DNA from: a virus
DNA length: 64,000 bases
Virus record (IMG/VR): IMGVR_UViG_3300047471_000729
Location: 1-64,000 of that record
Strand: one strand, 5' to 3'
Below the pieces are notes generated by a model, which saw only the letters and a program-made list of their open reading frames with translations, was not told where the DNA came from and searched no databases. The position numbers and the translations under genes are program-made. This document shows, piece after piece, positions 48,628 through 56,484 of this stretch (the first letter of the stretch is position 1; every line of letters begins with the position of its first letter).

Positions 48628-49842
48628 TTATCTCCTCTCGGTGATGACACGATTGAGTTGAGCTACCCGCGCCTGCAGGAAAGCCAACTCGTTCGCAGGG
48701 ATATTAACCGTATTTGCAAAATTCTGCAAGGAATCATCTCCCTCGGGCTGCAAACCTTTCACGGCCGCGTCGTAGATGCGCAAGCAAACCCGTACCCAAT
48801 GCTCTGCTTTGTCGGCATCGACCGTGCCCTGGTGCTGCCTGAACTCGACCGTTGTGTGTCGCCAGAAGGCTGCGAGATTAACCTTGAGGAACCGCTCAAG
48901 TCTATTCTCCATTTGTGCGGGATAGCTTGGCATGATGTTTAACAAGCTACCCGCATATGCCAGCGCCAGCTCGTCTATATTGGTGGCGGCTGCAATTAGA
49001 AGCGACCTGGCACCATCTTCCACCCGCGCTTTGGTCGAGCGGCAATAACTATTGTTATTTGCACGGCGCGTCTGGGAAGTGATAGAGTCAATTGCGCCTT
49101 CATAGTGACCATAAAGCTTGATCAGATTGCGGAAGAAGTTAACATCTCGGCCTTCTGCGCCGATATGCACGTGAAAGCCTGCCTGGCGGCGAACTGTGCA
49201 GCCCTTTTCTTCCAGAAACTTCATCATCTTACGCATCTGCTGGATGCCCTCGCTGCCTTGCAGCACTGGGGACACCACTTCAATGCCATTTCTACGATCA
49301 CCAAGCGAACCGTCCTGCGTGATCTTCCACACATTAGGCCGGACGGGATCACGATAATAACCAATCACTGCTTGAAAGCCTGCGCTGATCATGTCAGCCA
49401 TAAGGCTGCGTTGACCCATATTCCGGGGCATGTAGCATTCGATCTCAACGCCGAATGTGTAATCGGTGAGGTCGGCGTCAAGCGCGGTGCTGAGTGCCAC
49501 AATTGCTGTGCTGGTGTGAGGCGCCCGTGGACCGCGAGGCGTCACTGTGCCTTCGGTCAACAGCACTTCCGGGAGCTGCTCCAGCAGGCTGGGCATCGGT
49601 AAGCGTTCAATCAGCCAGGTCCGATTTGTGTTTATCACCCGCTGGCGCAAGGCCAGCAAGCGAACGGCCCGCCACCGAACTGAGGTCCAATTGTTGGTCC
49701 ACTGATTGGTGTTCCACTGGGACACGCCACTCAGATGATGGCGTACCTGTGTTGCGATGGTCCGATACTCATTGTGGATCTGCTCGTCCCACCAGGCCGG
49801 ACCTTGGCCATTGATTGTGGGGGGTAGATTAATGCGAGGCAT
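48628..49842 (-). CDS. Putative amidoligase (Amidoligase_2 family)
   Basis: 404 residues. Residues 1-120 are a phage-specific helical N-terminus (W-W-D-E-Q-I-H-N-E-Y). From about 128 the glutamine-synthetase-like COOH-NH2 ligase fold: F-G-V-E-I-E-C-Y-M with paired Glu for metal binding, W-K-I-T-Q-D-G-S-L followed by G-I-E-V-V-S-P-V-L-Q-G (about 170-192), F-H-V-H-I-G (about 220), then E-N-R-L-E-R-F-L-K and the E-F-R-Q-H-Q-G-T motif. These match Amidoligase_2 enzymes, which are predicted to join amino and carboxyl groups using ATP. Phage members have no established substrate. First gene of the leftward operon under the promoter at 49870-49897; a GGCT-like gene lies downstream. Confidence 0.82.
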   Translation of the reverse strand: MPRINLPPTINGQGPAWWDEQIHNEYRTIATQVRHHLSGVSQWNTNQWTNNWTSVRWRAVRLLALRQRVINTNRTWLIERLPMPSLLEQLPEVLLTEGTVTPRGPRAPHTSTAIVALSTALDADLTDYTFGVEIECYMPRNMGQRSLMADMISAGFQAVIGYYRDPVRPNVWKITQDGSLGDRRNGIEVVSPVLQGSEGIQQMRKMMKFLEEKGCTVRRQAGFHVHIGAEGRDVNFFRNLIKLYGHYEGAIDSITSQTRRANNNSYCRSTKARVEDGARSLLIAAATNIDELALAYAGSLLNIMPSYPAQMENRLERFLKVNLAAFWRHTTVEFRQHQGTVDADKAEHWVRVCLRIYDAAVKGLQPEGDDSLQNFANTVNIPANELAFLQARVAQLNRVITERR

Positions 49843-49869
49843 GAGCTTGTCTCCGTTCTGACAAAGCTA

Positions 49870-49897
49870 TATATAAGCTTTTTGCAGCACATTGCAA
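49870..49897 (-). promoter_or_regulatory. Promoter with operator for the amidoligase operon
   Basis: On the - strand TTGCAA (49897-49892), 16-bp spacer, TATATA (49875-49870). Contains TTGCAATGTGCTGCAA. Start of the amidoligase gene is about 28 bases after the -10, with GGAG upstream of its ATG. Confidence 0.75.
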
Positions 49898-49938
49898 GCT
49901 ATCATGCAAAATGATTTGAATTCTTTTATTGAGCGTTG

Positions 49939-50187
49939 TCAAAGGCTTACGATGGGTTTATGGACGAATTTCGGGCGACTGTACGGCACCGGAAGTGGGG
50001 GTTTCGGACCCTTCGAGTACATAGCAGTGGGATACGAATACCGCGCTCCACGAGCCTTGAGGCCGGCCTTTGTGAAACGACCCTTGAATGGACTTACGCG
50101 GCCGAAAACGTAACGAATCACTAGGACGGTGAGGCCGATCACGTTCAGACCGACCCACACCGCCAGAACTATTCCAGCGGTTAGCAC
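49939..50187 (-). CDS. Small membrane protein with basic tail
   Basis: 82 residues from GTG 50187 (G-rich GGGGGG-like ribosome site upstream). Residues 2-30 form one hydrophobic helix (G-I-V-L-A-V-W-V-G-L-N-V-I-G-L-T-V-L-V-I split), then a basic, Tyr/Pro-rich tail (F-K-G-R-F-T-K-A-G-L-K, then P-K-P-P-L-P-V-P). An overlapping + frame exists but has no membrane or family signal. Its upstream region holds the divergent operator pair at 50231-50303. Function unknown. Confidence 0.45.
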   Translation of the reverse strand: MLTAGIVLAVWVGLNVIGLTVLVIRYVFGRVSPFKGRFTKAGLKARGARYSYPTAMYSKGPKPPLPVPYSRPKFVHKPIVSL

Positions 50188-50230
50188 CCCTAACCCCCCA
50201 CCCTTGAATTGAACCCAAAAAGTAGCAGCG

Positions 50231-50314
50231 TATTGCAATGCGGTGCAATAGCTAATTTCGCAGGTCAGGTATGCAAGTTTGCATATTGCAATGCGGTGCA
50301 ATATCGCTTACATT
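50231..50314. promoter_or_regulatory. Divergent control region with two 20-bp operators and + promoter
   Basis: TATTGCAATGCGGTGCAATA occurs at 50231-50250 and again, identical, at 50284-50303. Each holds ATTGCA/TGCAAT arms and a TTGC-N8-GCAA core. Between them is a 16-bp palindrome with TATGCAA/TTGCATA arms (50270-50285). The second copy forms a + promoter: TTGCAA (50286-50291), 17 bp, TACATT (50309-50314), for the gene at 50339. Confidence 0.8.
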
Positions 50315-50338
50315 TCCTGAGTCAGATGGAGAATTTTT

Positions 50339-50536
50339 ATGAAGCTCTGGATTTTGACTTTCGCCCTTGACGACGACCACTTCGTTGGGACTTTCTCCAC
50401 CGAGGAGAAGGCGCAGGCAGCATCAGCTGCCTTTTCCAAGGATGCCGAGCAGGCAACGATGTGGATATCGATTGTCCCGGTCGAACTTGATAACGACGAT
50501 CTGGTCGATATTGAATTGTGCGGTACGGGCGACTAG
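50339..50536 (+). CDS. Hypothetical small acidic protein
   Basis: 65 residues (ATGGAG upstream). Strand-rich start K-L-W-I-L-T-F-A-L-D-D-D-H-F-V-G-T-F-S is split by a helix S-T-E-E-K-A-Q-A-A, ending V-E-L-D-N-D-D-L-V-D-I-E-L. The beta-alpha-beta pattern of small early phage proteins is visible. First gene of the rightward early unit behind the operator pair. Confidence 0.65.
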   Translation: MKLWILTFALDDDHFVGTFSTEEKAQAASAAFSKDAEQATMWISIVPVELDNDDLVDIELCGTGD

Positions 50537-50538
50537 AC

Positions 50539-50721
50539 ATGAGTTACCTCGTTGGACGACTGATCAACGAATACCAGATTCACGCATTCTACTACTGCCA
50601 GACCCTGGAAGAAGCAAAGTCTGTCTGTGCAGTTGAATGGGTTGGTCAACACAATATCTGGAGCGGCAAGGATTATGATGACGATACGATATACGTCATC
50701 ATAAAGCGGACTCCAAATTAA
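50539..50721 (+). CDS. Hypothetical small protein
   Basis: 60 residues from ATG 50539, three bases after the previous stop. It reads M-S-Y-L-V-G-R-L-I-N-E-Y-Q-I-H-A-F-Y-Y then C-Q-T-L-E-E-A-K-S-V-C-A-V and D-T-I-Y-V-I-I-K-R, again a small beta-alpha-beta unit with helix E-E-A-K. It may be a distant paralogue of the 50339 product (both have the strand, T/S-x-E-E-K/A helix, strand order). Confidence 0.55.
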   Translation: MSYLVGRLINEYQIHAFYYCQTLEEAKSVCAVEWVGQHNIWSGKDYDDDTIYVIIKRTPN

Positions 50722-50746
50722 ATCTCGTCTGAATGCTTATTTCCTT

Positions 50747-50772
50747 TTGCAGTTTTGTGCAAAGCCTATAAG
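50747..50772 (+). promoter_or_regulatory. Operator copy and -10-like box before 50781 gene
   Basis: TTGCAGTTTTGTGCAA (50747-50762) fits the TTGC-N8-GCAA operator. TATAAG (50767-50772) lies only 14 bases after TTGCAG, too short for an ideal promoter, and eight bases before the ATG at 50781. If it is used, the transcript would be nearly leaderless. Confidence 0.4.
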
Positions 50773-50780
50773 CTTGCAAT

Positions 50781-51107
50781 ATGCCCGTCAGCAAGCAAAC
50801 ACCGCTAACAGCTCAAGCGACTCACGAGCATAATTTTGAGCAGTCTTACGCTGACTGGGAAGCCTCGGTGTTTGATAGGGCTGCTTACTTTGCAGTGATC
50901 GAGCTGCGCTATGGTGGGCGTGGCCAGCAAAGATACACAAAGTGGACGGTTCTCCCCTGGGCACTGCGCTATGCGCGGGAACATGTGGAGACCGGTCCCT
51001 GTGTGTATGCCGTAGTAGAGTCTGGAAGGTTTACAGTTCTCGACCGCGAAAAGTGGGATGATTGGGAAACACGTTGGCGTCGGTCTAGAGAACACATCAA
51101 AGCCTGA
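50781..51107 (+). CDS. Hypothetical protein upstream of SNF2 helicase
   Basis: 108 residues without visible Shine-Dalgarno; an operator and -10-like box stand directly upstream. N-terminal ~35 residues polar, then A-A-Y-F-A-V-I-E-L-R-Y-G-G-R-G-Q-Q-R-Y-T-K-W split as a hairpin, and a Trp/Arg-rich C-terminus (W-D-D-W-E-T-R-W-R-R-S). No recognised domain. It immediately precedes the helicase gene (four bases). Confidence 0.6.
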   Translation: MPVSKQTPLTAQATHEHNFEQSYADWEASVFDRAAYFAVIELRYGGRGQQRYTKWTVLPWALRYAREHVETGPCVYAVVESGRFTVLDREKWDDWETRWRRSREHIKA

Positions 51108-51111
51108 CTGA

Positions 51112-52446
51112 ATGGAGTTATTCCCTTACCAGCGGAAGGGGGTAACTTTTCTAGAACGCAGAAAAGGTCGCGCTCTAATTGCCGACGAGATGGGACTGGG
51201 AAAGACAGTCCAAGTATTAGGTTGGTTGCAGCATCGACGGTCGTATAGACCTACAATCATAATCTGTCCTACGTCTGTCAGATTACACTGGCAATCACTT
51301 ATTCGCTTAATGTTGCACGAAGAGTGTTATCTGCCTTATTCTCAAACGGCTGCGGGTATAGGGTATGAAAATCAATCTTTCATTATCATTCATTACAGTA
51401 TTGTACCTTTCTGGGTTGACTGGTTAAGAGCTCTAAAACCAAAGGTTATCGTGGTGGATGAAGCTCAGGCTATAAAGACCAACAATACAAAACGCACCAA
51501 CGCTGTAAAGGCTTTGGCTCGTAAAGTCCCGCATGTTATTGGCTTGACTGGTACTCCGATCGTTAATCGACCAAGCGAAGCATTCAACATTTTGCAGATA
51601 ATTGATCGCAAAACCTTTCCCAATCAACGAAAGTATGCTGAGCGATATTGTGATCGTAAGCTGACATACTGGGGTTGGGATGAGTCTGGTGCAATCAACA
51701 TTCCTGAACTCCATGAGCTCTTATCTTCGGTTATGTTGCGCAGGCGCAAGGTGGATGTATTAAAGAGTCTACCACCAAAGATACGCAGCTTCGTCCCACT
51801 TGAGTTGACCAATCGTAAGGAATACACCGCAGCTGAAAAGGACTTTATTGGCTATGTAAGGGAAACAGAGGGTAAGGAGGCAGCGAAAAAAGCAAACAAG
51901 GCTGCGGCACTTACAAAGGTTACTTTTCTGCGTTTGTTAGCAGCTCGAGGTAAACTAGAACAGGCAATTGATTGGATTGCTAATACAATAGAGGAACAGA
52001 AGCTAGTTGTTTTTGCAGTCCATCGTGAAATTCTTGACCCTGTTTTTAACGCATTTCGTAAAGTTGCTGTACGAGTTGATGGTAGTGTAAATGAAGCCGA
52101 GCGTGGTCGTGCTATTGATCGGTTTCAGAAGGATCCAAAGTGCAGGTTATTCGTTGGACAAACACAAGCAGCAGGTACCGGAATAACACTGACCGCAGCG
52201 AGTAATGTTGCATTTCTGGAACTGCCGTGGACTCCGGGGGACTTGTTGCAATGTGAAGATAGGTGTCATAGGATTGGTCAGGTCAATTCAGTGACAATAC
52301 ATTATCTTCTAGCAGCAAACACAATAGATGAAAAGATGGCGGATCTGATAGACAGGAAGCGTAGAATTTTAGACTCCGTGCATGATGGGGAAACCTTCCC
52401 ATCAATCTTAGCTGAGTTGTTAAACCATTACAATAAACGGGGGTAA
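51112..52446 (+). CDS. SNF2-family DNA helicase/ATPase
   Basis: 444 residues, a compact SNF2/SMARCAL1-type superfamily 2 motor. N-terminus: F-P-Y-Q-R-K-G-V (Q motif-like); Walker A D-E-M-G-L-G-K-T at 25-32; motif II D-E-A-Q near 116; motif III L-T-G-T-P; C-terminal RecA lobe with V-R-V-D-G-S-V, motif V around T-Q-A-A-G-T-G-I-T-L and motif VI R-C-H-R-I-G-Q (about 384-390). All motor motifs are intact. Related proteins remodel or anneal forked DNA; in phages they serve replication or recombination. No nuclease domain is attached. It lies with the sigma-like and primase genes, tightly spaced. Confidence 0.92.
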   Translation: MELFPYQRKGVTFLERRKGRALIADEMGLGKTVQVLGWLQHRRSYRPTIIICPTSVRLHWQSLIRLMLHEECYLPYSQTAAGIGYENQSFIIIHYSIVPFWVDWLRALKPKVIVVDEAQAIKTNNTKRTNAVKALARKVPHVIGLTGTPIVNRPSEAFNILQIIDRKTFPNQRKYAERYCDRKLTYWGWDESGAINIPELHELLSSVMLRRRKVDVLKSLPPKIRSFVPLELTNRKEYTAAEKDFIGYVRETEGKEAAKKANKAAALTKVTFLRLLAARGKLEQAIDWIANTIEEQKLVVFAVHREILDPVFNAFRKVAVRVDGSVNEAERGRAIDRFQKDPKCRLFVGQTQAAGTGITLTAASNVAFLELPWTPGDLLQCEDRCHRIGQVNSVTIHYLLAANTIDEKMADLIDRKRRILDSVHDGETFPSILAELLNHYNKRG

Positions 52447-52448
52447 CT

Positions 52449-52916
52449 ATGGAAGTAGCGATACCAACTAAGCTAGCGATTAAGTTCGCATACAGCACAG
52501 GTATTGAGGTCGGATACCTGTTTTCCGAAGCGGTGGAAGCCTATTGGAAGGCCACAATTGATCCCAAATATGACCCGCGCAAAGCATCTTTCAAGACTTA
52601 CGCCACCACCTGTGTCTATCGTCATCTCTGCAGTGTGATTGCGGAGTACAAGCGTAAGTATCCTGACTATGATCAGATTAGCGAAGACATGGTTAGTCAG
52701 GAACCTAGCCCCGAGGATGTTTACTATTTCAAGGAGATAGTGAGTCAGTTACCGGATGATGGTAAGTATGTGATCCATTTGGTGTTGGAAGTGCTGGATG
52801 GTATTCCTGCTTATCGGGCCCGTGCGGCAATTCGTAAAATGCTAAAGGGACAGTGGGCCTCTGTTCGGATTGACACAGCATTTCACTCTGTTAGCCTGAT
52901 GCTGAAAGAGGCGTAG
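52449..52916 (+). CDS. Sigma-70 region-2-like protein
   Basis: 155 residues beginning two bases after the helicase stop. The segment L-F-S-E-A-V-E-A-Y-W-K-A-T, then Y-D-P-R-K-A-S-F-K-T-Y-A-T-T-C-V-Y-R-H-L (about 28-62) follows the region 2 pattern of sigma-70-like factors (D-x-x-x-E-G...Y-D-P-x-x-x-x-F-x-T-Y-A). A region 4-like helix pair at the C-terminus (about 115-155) is possible but weaker. It could redirect host RNA polymerase to middle or late genes, or be a sigma-like regulator without promoter specificity. No other sigma factor appears in the window. Confidence 0.6.
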   Translation: MEVAIPTKLAIKFAYSTGIEVGYLFSEAVEAYWKATIDPKYDPRKASFKTYATTCVYRHLCSVIAEYKRKYPDYDQISEDMVSQEPSPEDVYYFKEIVSQLPDDGKYVIHLVLEVLDGIPAYRARAAIRKMLKGQWASVRIDTAFHSVSLMLKEA

Positions 52917-53843
52917 TTGGACATCCTTGAAATCTACCGTAGGCATGGTGTGCACTATCAGACGGAAGGTGATAGGCATACCACGCGCGGGTGGGTCAAT
53001 TGTCGCTGCCCGTTCTGCACGGGCAGCCCCGGCCTGCATTTAGGCTTTAACTTACAACACAAGTTCTTTAGATGCTGGCGCTGCGGTTGGCACAGCACCG
53101 TTGATACATTGATTGAATTATGCCGCGTCTCATCCGAACAAGCTCGTCAACTGTACTATGAGCTTGGTGCCTCCGGTGGACCTTTTGTCCCGCGAGTGGA
53201 CAAGACATCAAGGCTAATCAATCTATCTCGGTACAAGCGGCCTACAGATGTTGGCCCCTTACGTCCTTCTCACAAGCGATACTTGGCTGGTAGAGGCTTT
53301 GATCCTGAGAAGATTGAAGCAGAATGGCATGTATGCAGCACGGGACCTTTAGCCTATCTTGACAATATCGACTACCGGTACAGGCTGTTCATTCCTATCG
53401 TGTGGAATGATAGAGAAGTGTCCTTTCAATGCAGAGATGTCACAGGCAAGTCAGACATCAAGTACCGAGCTTGCCCACTGGATCGCGAGGCTATGCACCA
53501 CAAGAATATCTTGTATGGCAGGCCGGATTGCTGGGGTTCCAGGGTCGGTATAGCGGTGGAGGGTGTCACGGATGTCTGGAGGCTGGGTGCTCAAGCCTTT
53601 GCCGTGCTTGGCATTGAGTACAAAATAGAGCAAGTGGTCCTAATCAAGAAGTTTTTTGATCGGATTGCCATTGTATTTGATGGGGATAGGCAAGCGCAGA
53701 GGCAGGCAAGAGAGCTGGGCTCTAGGCTGGATGCTATGGGAGTCGACACCTTTATTTACAAGCTTGATAAAGGCGTCGATCCCGGTAGCATGTCAGATGA
53801 TGATGCGAAGCATCTAGTTAAGACGCTTCAAACTCCGCGGTAA
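52917..53843 (+). CDS. DNA primase (CHC2-type zinc finger plus Toprim)
   Basis: 308 residues initiated at TTG 52917 directly after the previous stop. Zinc-binding domain: C-R-C-P-F-C and F-F-R-C-W-R-C-G with Cys31, 34, 53 and 56. Linker region with L-A-G-R-G-F-D-P. Toprim catalytic part: V-E-G-V-T-D at about 215 (Glu for catalysis) and V-F-D-G-D-R-Q-A-Q at about 255 (DxD). It is shorter than DnaG because the RNA polymerase core and helicase-binding domains are minimal, as in many phages. It would make primers for the replicative helicase whose gene begins at 63516. Confidence 0.88.
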   Translation: MDILEIYRRHGVHYQTEGDRHTTRGWVNCRCPFCTGSPGLHLGFNLQHKFFRCWRCGWHSTVDTLIELCRVSSEQARQLYYELGASGGPFVPRVDKTSRLINLSRYKRPTDVGPLRPSHKRYLAGRGFDPEKIEAEWHVCSTGPLAYLDNIDYRYRLFIPIVWNDREVSFQCRDVTGKSDIKYRACPLDREAMHHKNILYGRPDCWGSRVGIAVEGVTDVWRLGAQAFAVLGIEYKIEQVVLIKKFFDRIAIVFDGDRQAQRQARELGSRLDAMGVDTFIYKLDKGVDPGSMSDDDAKHLVKTLQTPR

Positions 53844-53907
53844 GCACCTCTCGAGGCAGGGATGCAAGTCGTGCATCACGCATAAGGTCCAACTATCGTC
53901 GCTGTGA

Positions 53908-53938
53908 GTTGTATTAATTCACTATACAACGTTTGTTT
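53908..53938 (+). terminator. A+T-rich hairpin between convergent genes
   Basis: GTTGTAT (53908-53914) pairs with ATACAAC (53924-53930), then GTTTGTTTT. Weak stem, but it lies in the only gap (53844-53947) between the primase gene and the convergent acyltransferase gene. Confidence 0.45.
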
Positions 53939-53947
53939 TGGATCCAT

Positions 53948-55216
53948 TTATGTTACTCTTAAGTTATACTTAAGAAATCTTTTGACCAAAGTTGTTGACT
54001 TTATTCTACGTCGAGTTAATGCAGAAAGCATCATCATAGTTACTCCAACTATCACTATTGAAACTTTGTCGTTCATATCTCCCACAATGAAAATTGGTTG
54101 TAGAATTAATGTCATCAAAACTCCAGTACAAAATGTAACAAGAGAATTCTGACCTAAAAGAATGACTGGCTTGGAAACAGTCCATCTTAAGAATTCACTC
54201 TCTCGACTGACAAAGCTATTAATAACAATCACCACTGCTAGAAAATTAGCTAGTCGGACTGGTGCTAGAAATTCTTTACTTTGAAATAGTCTCCATGGCA
54301 AACCACCAGGAAAGATGAGTTCATTTACCGATGGTATGCTAAAAATTGCGCATCCTATAACAATAGTCCAAGCTCCAATAGTTATCCAATTCCATTTATT
54401 AACTATATAAATTTCTCTGTTCTTAATCGGAATAAACTCTGGAATTAGAATTCTTCTTCTATGAGTTTGAAGATGTCGAATTGATGCACCTATGACAAAT
54501 AGGAATTGCCATGACAAAGGATTTACCCAATGAGCACTGTTAAAATATGGAATATCCCACAATATAATTAAAGTCGAAAAGTAAATTGAAAAGGAAACTA
54601 GTAACGTTACCAACACATTCTTCCTAAGAGCATATAGAATAATCGGAAGAATTGCTAGGAGCATCATATATACTGGCAAAACTCCTAGAAATGGTACCTT
54701 AAACTTAAAAGAAACTAGCGCATCGATAGCTTGCTGAAAGACAGTATCAATTGAGATATAAGGAGATGACTCACCAGAAATTACTACATACAAAAAGTAG
54801 AATAAGAAAATCAGAAAGTTGGCTATGTATAGCTTACCAACTCGTTTGTAAATTTTAGTAGCTGTTGGTCGTATTCCATAGTTATTCAACATACTTCCAT
54901 AGACCAAATAAGAAATGTATCCTGAGATACAAATGAAAACCTCCGATGCATCGAAGAAAGTGAAATAGCGAAGGAGTAGCGGTGATCCATGAACATGATC
55001 ATAAAAGATCAAAATGAGAGCGATTCCTCGAAAGAAATCTACTCTGGGATCACGAGAGCTAAGGTAGTCAGCCGGCATCATTACACCGGTGGTACCGCGC
55101 CGATTCTCTTCAATCGGCAAAGTGTCGATATGACTTCCCTTCTGAAAATCAGCGCGTGGTTTTGGGAGACGGGACAATCTATGCTCCCAACGATACATCA
55201 TTTCGGCGTAATCCAT
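53948..55216 (-). CDS. OpgC-like membrane acyltransferase
   Basis: 422 residues from ATG 55216 (AAGGA seven bases upstream; the frame start at 55243 would overlap the previous gene). After ~60 cytosolic residues, the OpgC signature: P-R-V-D-F-F-R-G-I-A-L-I-L-I-F-Y-D-H-V-H-G, F-F-D-A-S-E-V-F-I-C-I-S-G-Y-I-S-Y-L-V-Y-G (as blocks), then 10 or more membrane helices in all, ending with a basic tail. OpgC enzymes add succinyl groups to osmoregulated periplasmic glucans in Gram-negative bacteria; relatives acylate surface sugars. The gene is visibly A+T-richer than its neighbours, a sign of transfer. At the end of a leftward regulatory operon. Likely host-envelope modification; acceptor sugar unknown. 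Confidence 0.85.
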   Translation of the reverse strand: MDYAEMMYRWEHRLSRLPKPRADFQKGSHIDTLPIEENRRGTTGVMMPADYLSSRDPRVDFFRGIALILIFYDHVHGSPLLLRYFTFFDASEVFICISGYISYLVYGSMLNNYGIRPTATKIYKRVGKLYIANFLIFLFYFLYVVISGESSPYISIDTVFQQAIDALVSFKFKVPFLGVLPVYMMLLAILPIILYALRKNVLVTLLVSFSIYFSTLIILWDIPYFNSAHWVNPLSWQFLFVIGASIRHLQTHRRRILIPEFIPIKNREIYIVNKWNWITIGAWTIVIGCAIFSIPSVNELIFPGGLPWRLFQSKEFLAPVRLANFLAVVIVINSFVSRESEFLRWTVSKPVILLGQNSLVTFCTGVLMTLILQPIFIVGDMNDKVSIVIVGVTMMMLSALTRRRIKSTTLVKRFLKYNLRVT

Positions 55217-55227
55217 AACAGTTCCTT

Positions 55228-56484
55228 TCATCTCATAAACCAACGACTAATCACTTGCTTCACTCCTTTCATTGGGGAACCCCACCTTTGCCTTACTTCT
55301 TTGGCTTGTTTTTGTACTGTTATCTTTAATGGTGGATTGTGTCTTTTATGTAGTTCTTCAATTACAGCAGTGATGTCTCCTAACTTTCCATCAAAACCTA
55401 CCTCAAGAACAGCTAGTGACGCAATCGAATAGGCTTCAAGCAGACGTGGTACCCATTGTGTTCTCCGCTTTAGATCCATTGGAAGGATCTTTTTCCCCAC
55501 ATTATTTTCAAGATTCACCCAGTTTATTGCCCGGATTTTCAGCGTTTCCATAGTTAGAAGAGCATCATTCGGATAACCAAGTATTTTAATTTCATGTATC
55601 TTATTCCAAAACATCTGTTTATATTCATTAATCAAGCCCATTTCAAAGGTATAGCGCATGGCTCGGTGAAGTTTTTGATTACCTCGCTGTCCATGTTCCA
55701 AGTGGGTTAGTATGTGAAACCATGCGTCCTCAAACGGATCTCTACTGGGCTTCAGTCTAGGACGACGATACTTGGTGATGGATGAAGGTGTAACTTCCAC
55801 CACTTCCTTAACTTTGGGTAACGGTGCGGGTGGAGGCAACACAGGAGGAGTTAATAACTTAGGTGGTGCTTCCGGGTATACCTTGGGTGCACGTTTGCGC
55901 CTGGCCGCACCCGCGCGAGGTAGAGTAGATTTCTCAGGTGGAGCCTGAATTATCTCTGGTGGGATTGGTGGTACCTGCGCAGCATATGTCGCCGCTTCTG
56001 CTTCCCGACATCCGTTAATAAGTGCTGCAACCTTATCCAAATTAACCCCATTACCATTGGATTGCGGATTAGTTACAGAGACTTCGTTATTACAGGTAGG
56101 ACATGTATAAGCAGGTTTTTGATTGGAAGATGGCCAATGGGATAGATAACGTTTATTCCCACAATCTACACAAGCAGTCGTATCAGGCTTAAGCCGAATA
56201 AAATCAGAACGTTGCAGACGGGGAATATTTCCCCGACTGTTTTTTCCCTGATCATCTTGACGCTCAATGAGTGGGCGGACATATGATATAAATAACCGCC
56301 ATCGGGCAGTATGCAAACCTACATCAATCGGTGAATCTCCTCTGCCATTAATCCGGGAGGATCGGCGGAGGGCTAGATGGGGTGGAATTGATTCTTCCAC
56401 CCCAGCAAAGAGCCCTCCTAACCGAACCCAAGACTCTGGGTTCGCCGCTAGATTAGCGACGGTTTGTTGTCGCCAGGTTAGCAT
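55228..56484 (-). CDS. Hypothetical protein with zinc ribbon
   Basis: 418 residues. Zinc ribbon at about 102-130: C-V-D-C-G-N-K-R-Y-L, then C-P-T-C-N-N-E. N-terminal ~90 residues helical and basic. A Pro-rich linker spans about 165-225 (P-P-K-L-L-T-P-P, V-L-P-P-P-A-P-L-P), followed by a conserved C-terminal domain with W-F-H-I-L-T-H-L-E-H-G-Q-R-G-N and E-H-L-K type helices. The domain is not recognised. Its ATG overlaps the previous gene's stop and it ends 12 bases before the acyltransferase start. DNA or RNA binding by the ribbon is likely. Part of the operon from 57497. Confidence 0.65.
   Translation of the reverse strand: MLTWRQQTVANLAANPESWVRLGGLFAGVEESIPPHLALRRSSRINGRGDSPIDVGLHTARWRLFISYVRPLIERQDDQGKNSRGNIPRLQRSDFIRLKPDTTACVDCGNKRYLSHWPSSNQKPAYTCPTCNNEVSVTNPQSNGNGVNLDKVAALINGCREAEAATYAAQVPPIPPEIIQAPPEKSTLPRAGAARRKRAPKVYPEAPPKLLTPPVLPPPAPLPKVKEVVEVTPSSITKYRRPRLKPSRDPFEDAWFHILTHLEHGQRGNQKLHRAMRYTFEMGLINEYKQMFWNKIHEIKILGYPNDALLTMETLKIRAINWVNLENNVGKKILPMDLKRRTQWVPRLLEAYSIASLAVLEVGFDGKLGDITAVIEELHKRHNPPLKITVQKQAKEVRQRWGSPMKGVKQVISRWFMR

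Noticed and set aside
49105-49814. Two + strand ORFs over the amidoligase gene
   Set aside because: Antisense shadows; the - strand frame has clear family motifs.
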